The position numbers and the translations under genes were made by a program. From contig NZ_ABOX02000005.1 in the NCBI RefSeq assembly GCF_000172555.1, positions 62,001 through 126,000 on the forward strand: 64,000 bases of DNA, in the 5' to 3' direction. Under the pieces are notes generated by a model. That model was not told the origin of the DNA. It saw only the letters and a program-made list of their open reading frames with translations, and ran no database searches. Below are positions 35,542 to 44,742 of the stretch, in pieces. Each line of letters begins with the position of its first letter. Position 1 is the stretch's first letter. Source of the stretch: Pedosphaera parvula Ellin514 (GTDB lineage Bacteria; Verrucomicrobiota; Verrucomicrobiia; Limisphaerales; Pedosphaeraceae).

Positions 35542-37140
35542 TTAGTTGCGCGGATCGACTGCGCCAGCTGTGAAGTCGGCTGCGTTGTTATTCGTATCGG
35601 TAGCACCCCCTCCAGCGCGCACGGCAGAGGTGGTGGCTGAGAGCGTTGGGGCAGCTCCCGAGCCTTCGAAGGCATCGGCCGTGCCGTAACCAACAAAGTC
35701 GACAACGGCACTGCTGCCGACGGGATTGTCCACGGTGAGCAGGGTCTGAGTTTTGGTCAGAGCCACCTTGGCGCTGGTAGCAGACATGCTGATGGTGCCG
35801 GTGGCTTCCGGTGTGGGCAGGCTGGTGGTGCCGCCCGTCCCTGCGGCTTCTTGAATCAGGTAATAATGGCCCGGCAGAATCGAACCACTGAGGGTGGTTT
35901 CCTGCCAACTGCTGCCGGTGGCACTGGCATATTGGACAGCGTAGGTGCTGAGATCAACCGTGGTTGAGCCGGCGTTGTAGAGTTCAATGAAGTCATTTTT
36001 ATAAGTTGAACCGCTGTTGCCGCCGCCGCCATAAACCTGACTGATGACGACCGTGCCGCTGCCGCCGCCCGTGGTTACGGTGAAGCTGCTGGAACTGGTG
36101 GCAACTCCACCGCCAGCGGTTACTGTGATGGTTCCAGAAGTAGCGCCGCCAGGCACCGTCGCAGTGATTTTGGTGCTTGAGTTCACGGTGAAAGAAGCGC
36201 TTGTGCCGTGAAAAGCCACGGCAGATGCCGAGCTGAAGCCAGTGCCATTGATGGTCACACTGGCGCCCACTGTGCCGCTGCCTGGTGAGAAGCTGGTAAT
36301 GGTAGGCGCGACCGCTCCATCCACCTTGGCGCGAAGCACGGTGGCAACGCTGGCCGGCAAGGCAGTGAAAAAGGTAAAGCCGGTATCCGTCTGGAGTTGA
36401 TTAACCGAGGTGACATAGTTTGACCACGGGGTGGTGCGAATTCCGGAGATGTTGGGGATTTCCAGCGCGATGACGCGGGTGGCAGTGGTGATTCGGCTGA
36501 GAGCACTGCCGCTGCCTGCGGGAACCACGACAGCAATTTTCCAGGTAAAACCGGGAATGGAAACCTTGGCACTCGGCTGGATGCGGGAACCGTTGAAACT
36601 GCTGGGTCCGCAAATGAGCAGCATTTCATTGCCGGATTGCGCGAGGGTTTGGCAGTAACTTTCAAAATTCTGCCATACACCCTGATTGTTATCGGCTGTC
36701 TGGGGGATGATATTCGACATGTAGAATACCAGGTCGTTGTCGGTTGTGTTATCGGTGCGATCGAAGGAGGGGCACATGTGGCCGCGATCAAAACCGGACC
36801 CGGTATAATCTCCGGTTTTCACTTCGTAGAAGCCCGCTGGCAGGGTGGTATCAGTAAAGAATGAGCTGGAGCGGCCGCTCGAACCAATATCGCTTCCGGT
36901 CAAGTCCCAACTCGCCCAGTTGGGCTCGCCGAGACTATCGCTAAAGTCGATGGCTTCGACGGTGCGTTGAATCAGATAGTGACTGTGGTTATTGGCATCT
37001 GCCGTGGCATTGCTGGGATTGCCCAATTGCATTTGCAGGGCGGTGCTGATGGTGGCATCCGCTGGCAGGAGCGAGAACAACAGCGCGCACGCGCTGAGGG
37101 CACCCGCAAACAGTTTTCGGGGATGGGAGGAGGGATTCAT
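35542..37140 (-). CDS. Secreted DNA/RNA non-specific endonuclease (NUC1) with IPT/TIG and lamin-tail domains
   Basis: The start ATG 37140-37138 (MNPSSHPRKLFAGALSACAL) gives a signal peptide and 532 residues. Residues about 45-265 are a NUC1 nuclease domain with the catalytic FDRGHMCPSFDRTDN and the Mg ligand region NIIPQTADNNQGVWQNFE. An IPT/TIG immunoglobulin-like domain follows (PTITSFSPGSGTVGASVTIN) at about 280-365. The C-terminal part (ISQVYGGGGNSGSTYKNDFI, ELYN) at about 375-490 is a lamin-tail domain. Such nucleases degrade DNA and RNA outside the cell for nutrients. The fused TIG and LTD domains probably bind the surface or substrate. It is a single gene with no immunity gene beside it, so a toxin role is unlikely. 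Confidence 0.87.
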   Translation of the reverse strand: MNPSSHPRKLFAGALSACALLFSLLPADATISTALQMQLGNPSNATADANNHSHYLIQRTVEAIDFSDSLGEPNWASWDLTGSDIGSSGRSSSFFTDTTLPAGFYEVKTGDYTGSGFDRGHMCPSFDRTDNTTDNDLVFYMSNIIPQTADNNQGVWQNFESYCQTLAQSGNEMLLICGPSSFNGSRIQPSAKVSIPGFTWKIAVVVPAGSGSALSRITTATRVIALEIPNISGIRTTPWSNYVTSVNQLQTDTGFTFFTALPASVATVLRAKVDGAVAPTITSFSPGSGTVGASVTINGTGFSSASAVAFHGTSASFTVNSSTKITATVPGGATSGTITVTAGGGVATSSSSFTVTTGGGSGTVVISQVYGGGGNSGSTYKNDFIELYNAGSTTVDLSTYAVQYASATGSSWQETTLSGSILPGHYYLIQEAAGTGGTTSLPTPEATGTISMSATSAKVALTKTQTLLTVDNPVGSSAVVDFVGYGTADAFEGSGAAPTLSATTSAVRAGGGATDTNNNAADFTAGAVDPRN

Positions 37141-37559
37141 AGATAGGAATAGTTGCAATGCGGACGTTAACTTCTGAGTTGATGATTGACCGACGAACTT
37201 CCAGGACGGGCTTATTCCTTAGGGTTGGAAATCCATTCTGGCAAGGATTTATTGCAAACGTTTCGCTTTTGTAACATCAAGCTGACATCGACAACTTTTA
37301 TGAAATCGCTAATCTCGTCGAGGAATCAGAAAAGACAGGAGCGCTCAACGGTCCTTCAATAAGGAAAAGAAAATGCTCATGAAGTCATCAGAAGGTCTTG
37401 GATGACACAGCGGGGTTGGTGCAGGTGCTCAAGGAAATGCGGAGTTCCTGACTTGCTTCCCGGCATCCTTGTGAGAAATGTCAGTTGAAGCATGCCAGTC
37501 GCATCATTCCATGATTGATGGCAGGCGGTGCAAAATAAGGTAATTCCCGCACTCGCTGT
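37141..37559. other. Intergenic gap, no feature recognised
   Basis: These 419 bases between the nuclease start and the peptidase stop have no convincing reading frame, repeat or terminator that I can see. The part next to 37140 must hold the nuclease promoter, but I could not pick out boxes with confidence. Confidence 0.5.
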
Positions 37560-38462
37560 TTAGCTTCCCTGGGCCACGCACGCGACCAGCAATTGCGTCA
37601 CCCGTTTGAGAAATTCGTAATTCAGGGTGTCTGGTGTATCGCTCTTCTGATGGTAATTTGAATTGCGGAATTCGGCGGTATCGGTCCACATCACGGTGGG
37701 AATGTTATTTTTCCAGAACGGCAGATGATCGCTACGCGCCAGGACGGGAAACAATTGTTCCGCACCGGGGACAACTTCCAGGCCCATCACCGAAAACTCC
37801 GGCAGATAGGTTTTTGCTCCTAATAAAATGGAATCCATGAGGGTTCCCGAAGATTTATTGGCCAGAAGGCCTAAAAAATCACCGCGGTCCGGCAATTGAA
37901 TGGGCAACCCCGTGGGCAAACGTTGGCTTACCGGAGCGCTTGAGGCGTAGCCCACCATCTCCAGGATGTGCGCCTGGTTCACTCGAAGTTCGACTTCCTG
38001 CAGGAAAGCTTTAACGAAATCAGTGCTACCAACCATGCCGTCCTCTTCGCCATTAAAGGCGACGTAACAGACCGGTTCATGCGGGCCAAACTTTGACATT
38101 ACTTCGGCGCAACCCAACATGGCCGCAAGGGCGCTGGCATTATCGTCTGCTCCCGGCGATTGGGACACGCTGTCATAATGCGCTCCGACGATGGTCATTT
38201 CGGGTGCGGTAGTCTTCGGGAGGGCGACGACGTTGCCATATCGGCCCTCGATCTCCACGTTGTAACCCCACTCCTGGAATTGTGCGACCAGCCAGCGGGC
38301 GCATTCGCGGTTTGCCTCCGGTTGGAGCAGGGCATGTCTGGGCACCGAGATGCGCTCCACCCAGGTTCGCAATTTCTGCTCGGAAATGGCTTCCATGGCC
38401 GTTTGGATTTCCGGTGCCGGGGGCCCCTGCGCGGGCACTTGGGACGAATGGATTAGTCGCAT
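37560..38462 (-). CDS. M28-family metallopeptidase (aminopeptidase)
   Basis: The start ATG 38462-38460 has AAGG four bases upstream and gives 300 residues; a longer frame to 38519 adds residues with no conservation. The zinc-peptidase motifs are intact: MTIVGAHYDSV (His and following Asp), SPGADDNASALAAM (bridging Asp), CYVAFNGEEDGMVGS (Glu-Glu catalytic base and ligand) and the final YHQKSDTPDTLNYEF (His). M28 enzymes remove N-terminal residues from peptides. No clear signal peptide is visible, so it is probably cytoplasmic. It is a single gene. Confidence 0.87.
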   Translation of the reverse strand: MRLIHSSQVPAQGPPAPEIQTAMEAISEQKLRTWVERISVPRHALLQPEANRECARWLVAQFQEWGYNVEIEGRYGNVVALPKTTAPEMTIVGAHYDSVSQSPGADDNASALAAMLGCAEVMSKFGPHEPVCYVAFNGEEDGMVGSTDFVKAFLQEVELRVNQAHILEMVGYASSAPVSQRLPTGLPIQLPDRGDFLGLLANKSSGTLMDSILLGAKTYLPEFSVMGLEVVPGAEQLFPVLARSDHLPFWKNNIPTVMWTDTAEFRNSNYHQKSDTPDTLNYEFLKRVTQLLVACVAQGS

Positions 38463-38646
38463 AAAACCTTGTTTAAAGGAGTTTAAACCATCCAGTGTTG
38501 TCCTGCGAATTAATTCCAAACAGCCTGTAATGAGGGTTTTCCCTGGCTGGCAAATAGGATGTAACTAATCCAGAGATGTTGCGTCATGTATTGTATGGAG
38601 CCGGCCATGAGGCTGGCAAACAATGCACAAAACAGAACAGACAATT

Positions 38647-39120
38647 ATGAAACGATTAGCTCTATTGGCAGTTTTGGCCCTCAGCGGCCTCATGGCCTTC
38701 AGCACTACGACGCGCGCTGAAGACACCACCAACGCACCAGCTCACCGTCGTGGCGGTCCTGGCGGACCCGGGGCTCCGGGTGGACGTGGCGGCGAAGGCA
38801 TGATGAAGGAACGCATGGATAAAATGGCGACCGAACTCAATCTGACCGAGGACCAGAAGACCAAGGTGCAGGCGATCATGAAGGATACCGGCGAAAAGAT
38901 GAAGGCTCTTCGCGATGATACCACCACCGCGCGGGAAGATAAAATGACCAAGGCGAAAGCCATTCGCGATGATTCCAACACCCAGATCAAGGCCCTGCTC
39001 ACCGATGAGCAAAAGACCAAATTCGATGCCATGCAAAAGGAAAATGAAGAACGCATGAAAAAATGGCGTGAAGGCCAGGGCGGTGAAAAGAAGCCAGCGA
39101 AGCCGGAGGACAGCAAGTAA
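38647..39120 (+). CDS. Spy/CpxP-like periplasmic protein, first of two
   Basis: The start ATG 38647 (MKRLALLAVLALSGLMAFST) gives a signal peptide ending near TTRAED and 157 residues; an ATG at 38623 is less likely. A Gly/Pro/Arg-rich stretch (RRGGPGGPGAPGGRGG) is followed by a long charged helix with LNLTEDQKTKVQAIM and ALLTDEQKTKFDAM. These two LTxxQ-like motifs mark Spy/CpxP-type chaperone-like or stress proteins. The similar gene at 39253 follows, each with its own terminator. Confidence 0.78.
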   Translation: MKRLALLAVLALSGLMAFSTTTRAEDTTNAPAHRRGGPGGPGAPGGRGGEGMMKERMDKMATELNLTEDQKTKVQAIMKDTGEKMKALRDDTTTAREDKMTKAKAIRDDSNTQIKALLTDEQKTKFDAMQKENEERMKKWREGQGGEKKPAKPEDSK

Positions 39121-39146
39121 TTTTCCGACTGTAGTATTGTAGGTTG

Positions 39147-39171
39147 GGGCGGCCTGGTGGCCGCCCTTTTT
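39147..39171 (+). terminator. Rho-independent terminator after the first Spy-like gene
   Basis: A perfect 8-bp stem GGGCGGCC / GGCCGCCC with a TGGT loop is followed by TTTTT, 26 bases after the stop. Confidence 0.92.
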
Positions 39172-39252
39172 ATTTCCCTTGCGCAAGGGCAAATTCATTT
39201 TCACCATGGGTAGTAGTGAAGCCAATGCAATTTTGAGCAATCAAAGAAAAAT

Positions 39253-39663
39253 ATGAAGCAGCTACTGAAAAATTTGTTTTTCATCCTGGTGATCGCAGGT
39301 TTGGCCGGCCCACAGCTTCGTGCGGAGGACAAGGCGACGCCGAACACACCGGCTCAGCCTGCCCCAAAACAGGACCGCGACACTCCCATGGAAAAGGTGT
39401 TTGCCGAGTTGAAAGTCTCACCTGAGCAGAAAGAAAAATTAAAAGCCATTTTCGAAGATCGGCATCAAAAGGTACAGGAGATCATCAAGGACTCCTCGCT
39501 TTCCCGCGAAGATAAGCACAAAAAGTTTAAGGAAATTGTGGATGCTGGAAATGACAAAATCAAAACCATTCTGACTCCTGAACAACAGGAGAGATGGCAA
39601 AAAATGCGCGAGGAGAATGCCAAAAAGCTCCACGGCGACCCGGTCGCGAACGGAACGAAGTAA
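39253..39663 (+). CDS. Spy/CpxP-like periplasmic protein, second of two
   Basis: The protein has 136 residues with a signal peptide (MKQLLKNLFFILVIAGLAGP, cleaved near LRAED). The mature part is a charged helix with LKVSPEQKEKLKAIFED and TILTPEQQERWQKMREE, the same two-motif layout as the preceding gene, so they look like tandem paralogues. Family members bind unfolded proteins or metals in the periplasm (Spy, CpxP, CnrR types). No two-component regulator is nearby. It has its own terminator. Confidence 0.77.
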   Translation: MKQLLKNLFFILVIAGLAGPQLRAEDKATPNTPAQPAPKQDRDTPMEKVFAELKVSPEQKEKLKAIFEDRHQKVQEIIKDSSLSREDKHKKFKEIVDAGNDKIKTILTPEQQERWQKMREENAKKLHGDPVANGTK

Positions 39664-39683
39664 TCCCGGACAATCTTTACAAC

Positions 39684-39711
39684 AGGACGGCGGGTCAGCC
39701 GTCCTTTTTAT
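39684..39711 (+). terminator. Rho-independent terminator after the second Spy-like gene
   Basis: An 8-bp perfect stem AGGACGGC / GCCGTCCT with a GGGTCA loop is followed by TTTTA, 20 bases after the stop. Confidence 0.9.
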
Positions 39712-39919
39712 TTGTCATGCGAACTGCCTGCCGATAGCTTGTTAGCGGTGGGTTTGTGGAACAATCACCAAAGTGAATCTCTGATAAGCCGAAGATGATT
39801 GTGCCGCTCACCACGGTCCTTTTTCCCTGCGGATGTGGCGAGGGGACGGGAGAGAGCCTTGAGGTTGCAATGCGGGGCTCAGACAGAAGATGACATTGTT
39901 TTTACTGACAATTGCGTAA

Positions 39920-42763
39920 ATGATTTCGGCCCAACAAAAAGCTGCCCTGATTGCTGCAGATTGCGATGTAGCCTATGACAATCTGACGCGACAGCTTTAC
40001 GCCACTGATGCCTCGATCTACCAGATCACACCGTCAGCGGTGGCGTTCCCACGCGATGCACGCCAGGCCAGTTCTGTGATCCGGCAGGCCGCTGAAGCCG
40101 GGATTCCAATCATTCCCCGTGGAGCAGGAACGGGATTGATTGGCGGAGTTTTGGGCGAGGGGCTGATCATTGATTTTTCAAGGCATAACCGGGAGATCAG
40201 CGAACTGAATCTGGAGAAGCGCACGGTTCGTGTGGGTGCGGGAGTGGTGCTTGACCAGTTGAATGCGTTCCTGAAACCGTATGGGTTTTGTTTCGGGCCG
40301 GATGTGGCGACGAGTTCGCGCGCCACGTTGGGAGGGATGATCGCAAATAATTCGTCCGGGTCGCACGTGCCGTATTATGGTGTTACAGCGGACCATGTGG
40401 TTTCGCTGGAAATCGTCATGTCAGATGGGCGGATCGAACATACGGGCTCAAAGTATGATTCACTGCGGTCGCAGCGGCAGTTCATCGGCAAATTGATTCG
40501 AGAACATGCGGCGAAGATTCAAGAAAAGTTTTCGCCAGCCTTGCTCAAGCGGCGTCCTGGTTATGGGCTGGATCGGTTTCTCAAAGAGCCGGGTAATTTG
40601 AGTCATCTGTTTGCCGGGAGTGAAGGGACGCTCGGGGCGATTCTCTCGGCGGAACTGAAGATTGTTCCACTGCCTAAAATCCGAGGTATTGGCCTGGTTT
40701 TCTTTTCCTCGGTGGAAGAGGCAATGCAGGCAACGGTCGAATTATTGGATTTGAAACCGGCAGCAATTGAGCATGTTGACTCCGTGTTGTTCGACCAGAC
40801 CAAAGGGCAACTGGCGTTCAAGGCTGCACGTGATTTGCTCGAGTTGGACGAGAAGCCGTGCGAAGCGATTCTCGCGGTTGAATTTTTTGAAGACAATGTC
40901 ACCGAGCGGCTGGATTTGCTTGTGAAGAAAAATTTGGGTCTGCGGACGACCATTCTGCGCAACAATCAGGAGATTGGGTTGGTGTGGAACATGCGCAAGG
41001 CGGGGCTCTCACTGGTGACGGGTTGCAAAGGGGACGCGAAGCCGGTGACGTGTGTGGAGGACGGGTGCGTGCGTCCGGAGCATCTGCCGGAATATGTGGC
41101 CGGGCTCAAGGCCATCATGAAGCCGCTCGGTTTGCATGGATCATTTTATGGTCATGCCGCTTCGGGGTTGCTGCATGTGCGGCCAGTGTTGAATTTGCAC
41201 AAGGCGGAGGATGTGGTGAAGATGCGCAAGTTCAGCGATGAAGCCGCTGCGTTGATCAAACAATTCAAAGGCTCGGTTGCTGGTGAGCATGGCGTGGGCA
41301 TCGCGCGCACGGAGTATGTGCCGGAACAACTCGGGCCGGAGTTGATGAGTTTGACGAAGGAAATCAAGGCCGTCTTTGATCCGAAGAACGTTTTCAATCC
41401 GGGCAAGGTGATTCCGGATGGGCGTTACAAGATTGACACCAATCTGCGGATGGGTGGTGGTGATGGTGGTTATAGGTTGGAACTGCCGTTCGAGCCGACG
41501 TTGGCGTTTGCAGCGAAGGATAATTCGTTTGTTGGCAACCTGGAGCAGTGCAATGGCTGCGGTGGTTGCCGCAAGGATGCACCGACGATGTGTCCGACGT
41601 TTGTGGCGACAGGGGAGGAAATCATGTCCACACGCGGGCGCGCGAACACGATTCGTGCCGTGTTGGAGCATCGCGGGGCTGATGGAGGAGATCCGCTGAG
41701 TTCGGAGGAGTTGGAAACAGCGTTGGCAAATTGCCTCTCATGCAAAGCCTGCACGACGGAGTGTCCGTCAAACGTGAACATGGCGCTGCTGAAGGCGGAA
41801 TTGCTCTATGCGCGACATAAGCGGGATGGATTGCCGTTGCGGGAGCGGATTTTGAGCGATGTGGATTTGTTGGGAAAACTCGGATGTGCATTTCCGTCTC
41901 TGGCCAACGCGGGCTTGAAGTGGCCATGGTTGCGGAGCTTGATGCAAAGTGCGTTAGGTATCGAAGCGAAGCGTCCGCTGCCGCCGTATGCGGAGGAGCG
42001 GTTTGATCATTGGTTTGCGCAGCATGTGAATTCGCGCCGGCCAACAAGGGGGAAGGTCATTTTGTGGGATGACACTTTCGTGCGGTATCACGAGCCGAAC
42101 ATTGGTATGGCGGCGGTGGCGGTTTTGGAAGCTGCCGGTTTTGAAGTTGTGTTGCCGAATAATCGCCGTTGCTGCGGTCGGCCCGCGTTCAGCCAGGGAA
42201 ATCTGGATGAGGCGGCGAAGTTGGGACGTCACAATTTGGAATTGTTGAGCCAGGATCGGAGCAACACGCCGATTTTGTTCCTTGAGCCTTCGTGCTATTC
42301 GATGTTCGCGGAGGATTATCGCGAATTAAAGCTGGCCAGTGCGGAGGAGGTTTCGAAACGGTGTCATCTCTTCGAACAGTTCATCGAGAATCTTTTGAGT
42401 CGCGAGCCGAATGCGATTCCGTTCAACACAGAGCAGGAGACAATCGCGATTCACGCGCATTGTCATGCGAAGTCGTTGGTCAATCCAGCGTTCATGACGC
42501 GGTTGCTCCAACGGTTGCCGAATCGCAAAGTCACGCTGTTGGAAACGGGTTGTTGTGGAATGGCGGGGGCGTTTGGAGCGATCGAGTCGAAGTATGAGCT
42601 TTCGCTGAAGGTGGCAGCCCCGTTGGTGGATAAGATCGGGAAACAACCGAGTGACAGTGTGATTGTAGCGTCAGGGACGAGTTGTCGTCATCAGATTGAG
42701 CATTTGACGCCGGTGCATCCGAAGCATATGGCGGAGGTGTTGGCGGCGGCATTGGGGGAATGA
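39920..42763 (+). CDS. FAD-linked oxidase fused to an Fe-S (CCG-domain) reductase: D-lactate/D-2-hydroxyacid dehydrogenase type
   Basis: The protein has 947 residues. An N-terminal PCMH FAD domain (IIPRGAGTGLIGGVLGEGLI at about 60) is followed by the FAD-oxidase C-terminal domain (GEHGVGIARTEYVPEQLG; PKNVFNPGKVIP). Two 4Fe-4S motifs come next, CNGCGGCRKDAPTMCP (about 540) and CLSCKACTTECPSN (about 605). Two CCG domains end the protein (NRRCCGRPAFSQG; ETGCCGMAGAFG). This GlcD-GlpC fusion oxidises D-lactate or another D-2-hydroxyacid, and passes electrons through the clusters to quinone at the membrane. The menaquinone genes at 1-8.7 kb would supply the acceptor. The substrate cannot be fixed from sequence. 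It is a single gene with no co-directional neighbour close by. Confidence 0.88.
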   Translation: MISAQQKAALIAADCDVAYDNLTRQLYATDASIYQITPSAVAFPRDARQASSVIRQAAEAGIPIIPRGAGTGLIGGVLGEGLIIDFSRHNREISELNLEKRTVRVGAGVVLDQLNAFLKPYGFCFGPDVATSSRATLGGMIANNSSGSHVPYYGVTADHVVSLEIVMSDGRIEHTGSKYDSLRSQRQFIGKLIREHAAKIQEKFSPALLKRRPGYGLDRFLKEPGNLSHLFAGSEGTLGAILSAELKIVPLPKIRGIGLVFFSSVEEAMQATVELLDLKPAAIEHVDSVLFDQTKGQLAFKAARDLLELDEKPCEAILAVEFFEDNVTERLDLLVKKNLGLRTTILRNNQEIGLVWNMRKAGLSLVTGCKGDAKPVTCVEDGCVRPEHLPEYVAGLKAIMKPLGLHGSFYGHAASGLLHVRPVLNLHKAEDVVKMRKFSDEAAALIKQFKGSVAGEHGVGIARTEYVPEQLGPELMSLTKEIKAVFDPKNVFNPGKVIPDGRYKIDTNLRMGGGDGGYRLELPFEPTLAFAAKDNSFVGNLEQCNGCGGCRKDAPTMCPTFVATGEEIMSTRGRANTIRAVLEHRGADGGDPLSSEELETALANCLSCKACTTECPSNVNMALLKAELLYARHKRDGLPLRERILSDVDLLGKLGCAFPSLANAGLKWPWLRSLMQSALGIEAKRPLPPYAEERFDHWFAQHVNSRRPTRGKVILWDDTFVRYHEPNIGMAAVAVLEAAGFEVVLPNNRRCCGRPAFSQGNLDEAAKLGRHNLELLSQDRSNTPILFLEPSCYSMFAEDYRELKLASAEEVSKRCHLFEQFIENLLSREPNAIPFNTEQETIAIHAHCHAKSLVNPAFMTRLLQRLPNRKVTLLETGCCGMAGAFGAIESKYELSLKVAAPLVDKIGKQPSDSVIVASGTSCRHQIEHLTPVHPKHMAEVLAAALGE

Positions 42764-42967
42764 GCAAGGAATGGGTCAAGCAGTTCCGGCCCACTGCGGC
42801 GTGGGAGTTTCGAGGTGGGTTCTTACTTTACTTTCATGGATAGCGTGTCTGATTCTCGGGAAATGAAGAGGCGGATTATTTGGAGCCGTGTTGAGGTGTG
42901 CGCGAGTGGCGGCTGTTCTTGTTCATGGAGTGTAAATAATTAGGGCGATTCCTTAGTGATCGCTTAA

Positions 42968-43234
42968 GTGGGACAACAAATGAATTGGCGTAAGAAATTC
43001 CAGTTTCAAACCTTGGACAAGTTGGTTAACCGCTTAAACAATACCCAAATTGTTATACGGCGGTGTGATGAAAGCTCTAATCGACCATTTTTCATCCTTA
43101 GAAACGCAATCTGGAGGAGCAGGAGTATTGCGATAGCTTGGCTTGTCATGGATTTTTCATCACTTTTTGCGGCTTCTGGTTTTTGGTGGGCTTGTTGGAA
43201 TGGAAAGATGAAAGCACCCAGGAAACAATTCTAG
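42968..43234 (+). CDS. Small hypothetical protein, doubtful
   Basis: The frame has 88 codons from GTG 42968, or an ATG at 42980 (MNWRKKFQFQTLDKLVNRLN). The first 60 residues are basic and look protein-like; the end is Trp-rich. A second frame starting at about 43138 takes up the hydrophobic helix better. The two may be one gene split by a frameshift near 43120-43140. The function is unknown. Confidence 0.35.
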   Translation: MGQQMNWRKKFQFQTLDKLVNRLNNTQIVIRRCDESSNRPFFILRNAIWRSRSIAIAWLVMDFSSLFAASGFWWACWNGKMKAPRKQF

Positions 43235-43398
43235 TTCCACTCAAGATTCTGGTATGTGGATTTTTTGGAACTGTCGGAATGATTATGAACTTTCACCCCT
43301 ATTATAAGTCAACAATTTCAAGGAAGGACAAGGAAGCTAAAAATGAAAATCAAGACTCGACTATTTCCGATAAGCTGAAAAAGGCGAAAGGTGAATAG
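43138..43398 (+). CDS. Small two-helix membrane protein, possibly the 3' part of a frameshifted gene
   Basis: The frame has 86 codons from a TTG. Two membrane helices are likely (GFFITFCGFWFLVGLLEW and VPLKILVCGFFGTVGMIMNF), followed by a Lys/Glu-rich tail. Its beginning overlaps the end of the preceding frame, where the reading could shift by one base. No homology is recognised. It overlaps the next frame by a few bases, which supports a small operon. Confidence 0.4.
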   Translation: MACHGFFITFCGFWFLVGLLEWKDESTQETILVPLKILVCGFFGTVGMIMNFHPYYKSTISRKDKEAKNENQDSTISDKLKKAKGE

Positions 43399-43402
43399 GA
43401 TT

Positions 43403-43723
43403 ATGGATCTATTTGCTCATATAATGAACAAAGCTCCTGGGGAGATTCCTCTCGCAGATGCTGAGCAGCTCTGTCTGTCGATTTTCTGCACACTGGATAT
43501 TTTGCCCATTGAATTTAGACGAGAAAAAATTGGAAGAAAGGAACTCACACAAGTTTTCTCCGGCCTTGCCTGTAATGGAAAGTTGCTGATTCCCAATAAT
43601 TCAGATCTTAAGGCAGAAACTTTATTTTCAGAACATTATTGGAACCGACTACTTGATCTTTTATTAGAAGGAAAAGTGAAACTAGATGATGGATTTAGGT
43701 CTCGAGCTTCCACATATGTTTGA
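43403..43723 (+). CDS. Small hypothetical protein
   Basis: The start is ATG 43403 (MDLFAHIMNKAPGEIPLADA); an ATG at 43391 is possible. The product has 106 residues, soluble, with AEQLCLSIFCTLDILPIEFR and LLDLLLEGKVKLDDGFRSRA. I do not recognise it. The base composition is more AT-rich than the neighbouring large genes, which may point to transfer or relaxed selection. It probably forms one unit with the frames at 42968-43398. Confidence 0.5.
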   Translation: MDLFAHIMNKAPGEIPLADAEQLCLSIFCTLDILPIEFRREKIGRKELTQVFSGLACNGKLLIPNNSDLKAETLFSEHYWNRLLDLLLEGKVKLDDGFRSRASTYV

Positions 43724-43941
43724 GCTTAAAGCTGTTTTTGGTTTGGGCTTGCAGGGATGTGGAAGCGCGTGGGGCGGGTCGAGTTACTCTGGTGTTAGCC
43801 AACGTGCATGAATTGAAGTCTTGCAGGTGAAGATGCTTTGGAAGGGGAGGGATTGCGCCGTCCTGTTCCGCTTCGGATTGCGCGGGTTGAAAAAAAGTTA
43901 GCATCATGGGCCCGAAGCGGGGAATTTATTGTTGAACGATT

Positions 43942-43986
43942 CCCAGACCGATGGTCTGGGCTAAGGTAAATTCGGCCCTTTGGGCC
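43942..43986. repeat. Pair of small palindromes (REP-like) in the gap before the pseudopilin gene
   Basis: Two perfect palindromes lie close together: CCCAGACC-GAT-GGTCTGGG-type (43942-43960) and GGCCC-TTT-GGGCC (43974-43986). They are in the 332-base gap 43724-44055, which has no gene. They lie 70-110 bases past the stop of the minus-strand pseudopilin gene and could act as its terminator structure or be repetitive extragenic palindromes. No T tract follows, so the terminator role is unsure. Confidence 0.55.
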
Positions 43987-44055
43987 TCGCCCCCCTTGAG
44001 GCTGGGGAAAGGAGGAACGGATAAGACTGAGAGGTGTTCGCAATGACGAGGAGTG

Positions 44056-44742
44056 TTAGTCTTTGACTGCCTGAACGTGCCAGTCGAAAAAGAGGGTGTT
44101 CCGGACTTTGCCGTGAGCTTTCTGGGCAGGTATGAACTGATGATAGCCTGACTGGGGGTTGGCGTTGAGTTTGTCGGCGTCGACGATGGCAAAGGAGTCG
44201 GAAGGGCTGCGAATCTCGTGCATTTTCTTGGTGACTTCATCAGATTTGGCTTCCCTCGGCACGCTGCCATACGGGTAGCCGAAGGGGCGGGTGACGACAT
44301 CAGTGACGAGGTTGGTGACGGCGACGCTGCAGATATAACTGAGCGGCCAGAAGACGGAGTTGGATTTATTGTTGGACGGATAGGTGCAAAGGGGGGCGGA
44401 GCCAGGGCAGACGAGGAGTGGAGCTACATTGATAGCATTTTTGGAGGCTTCCGGAAGTCCCATGTAGTGAGCGGTGTAAAAAGGGAGGCGTTTGTTGTCG
44501 TCATCATAAACACTGTATAATCCCTGCCAGAGCGGACCGGGCAGATGATCAGAGTTGTCATCCCCGTACAGCGCGATGGTAATGCCGACTTGCTTTAGAT
44601 TATTGAGGCATTGGGTTTGCCGGGCTTTCTGTTTGGAGGTGGCCAGCACGGGCAATAGTAGTGCCGCCAGGATGGCAATGATGGCGATGACGACAAGTAA
44701 TTCGATGAGGGTAAAACCGGATGATTCCGCGCGCGTGTTCAT
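44056..44742 (-). CDS. Type II secretion/type IV pilus-like pseudopilin
   Basis: The protein has 228 residues. The prepilin signal is [18 protein letters not shown] with a helix to about residue 33 and the follow-on [16 protein letters not shown] and [20 protein letters not shown]. The C-terminus is short ([17 protein letters not shown]), with the Asp-containing end block usual in this family. It is one of three pseudopilins in the window, none beside secretion-machine genes. It is probably exported and processed by a prepilin peptidase elsewhere; the role is unknown. It is a single gene. Confidence 0.85.
   Translation of the reverse strand: MNTRAESSGFTLIELLVVIAIIAILAALLLPVLATSKQKARQTQCLNNLKQVGITIALYGDDNSDHLPGPLWQGLYSVYDDDNKRLPFYTAHYMGLPEASKNAINVAPLLVCPGSAPLCTYPSNNKSNSVFWPLSYICSVAVTNLVTDVVTRPFGYPYGSVPREAKSDEVTKKMHEIRSPSDSFAIVDADKLNANPQSGYHQFIPAQKAHGKVRNTLFFDWHVQAVKD

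Noticed and set aside
35542-37140. NUC1 nuclease as an interbacterial toxin
   Set aside because: No immunity gene, delivery domain or secretion-system neighbour is present; the signal peptide and binding domains fit a scavenging nuclease better.
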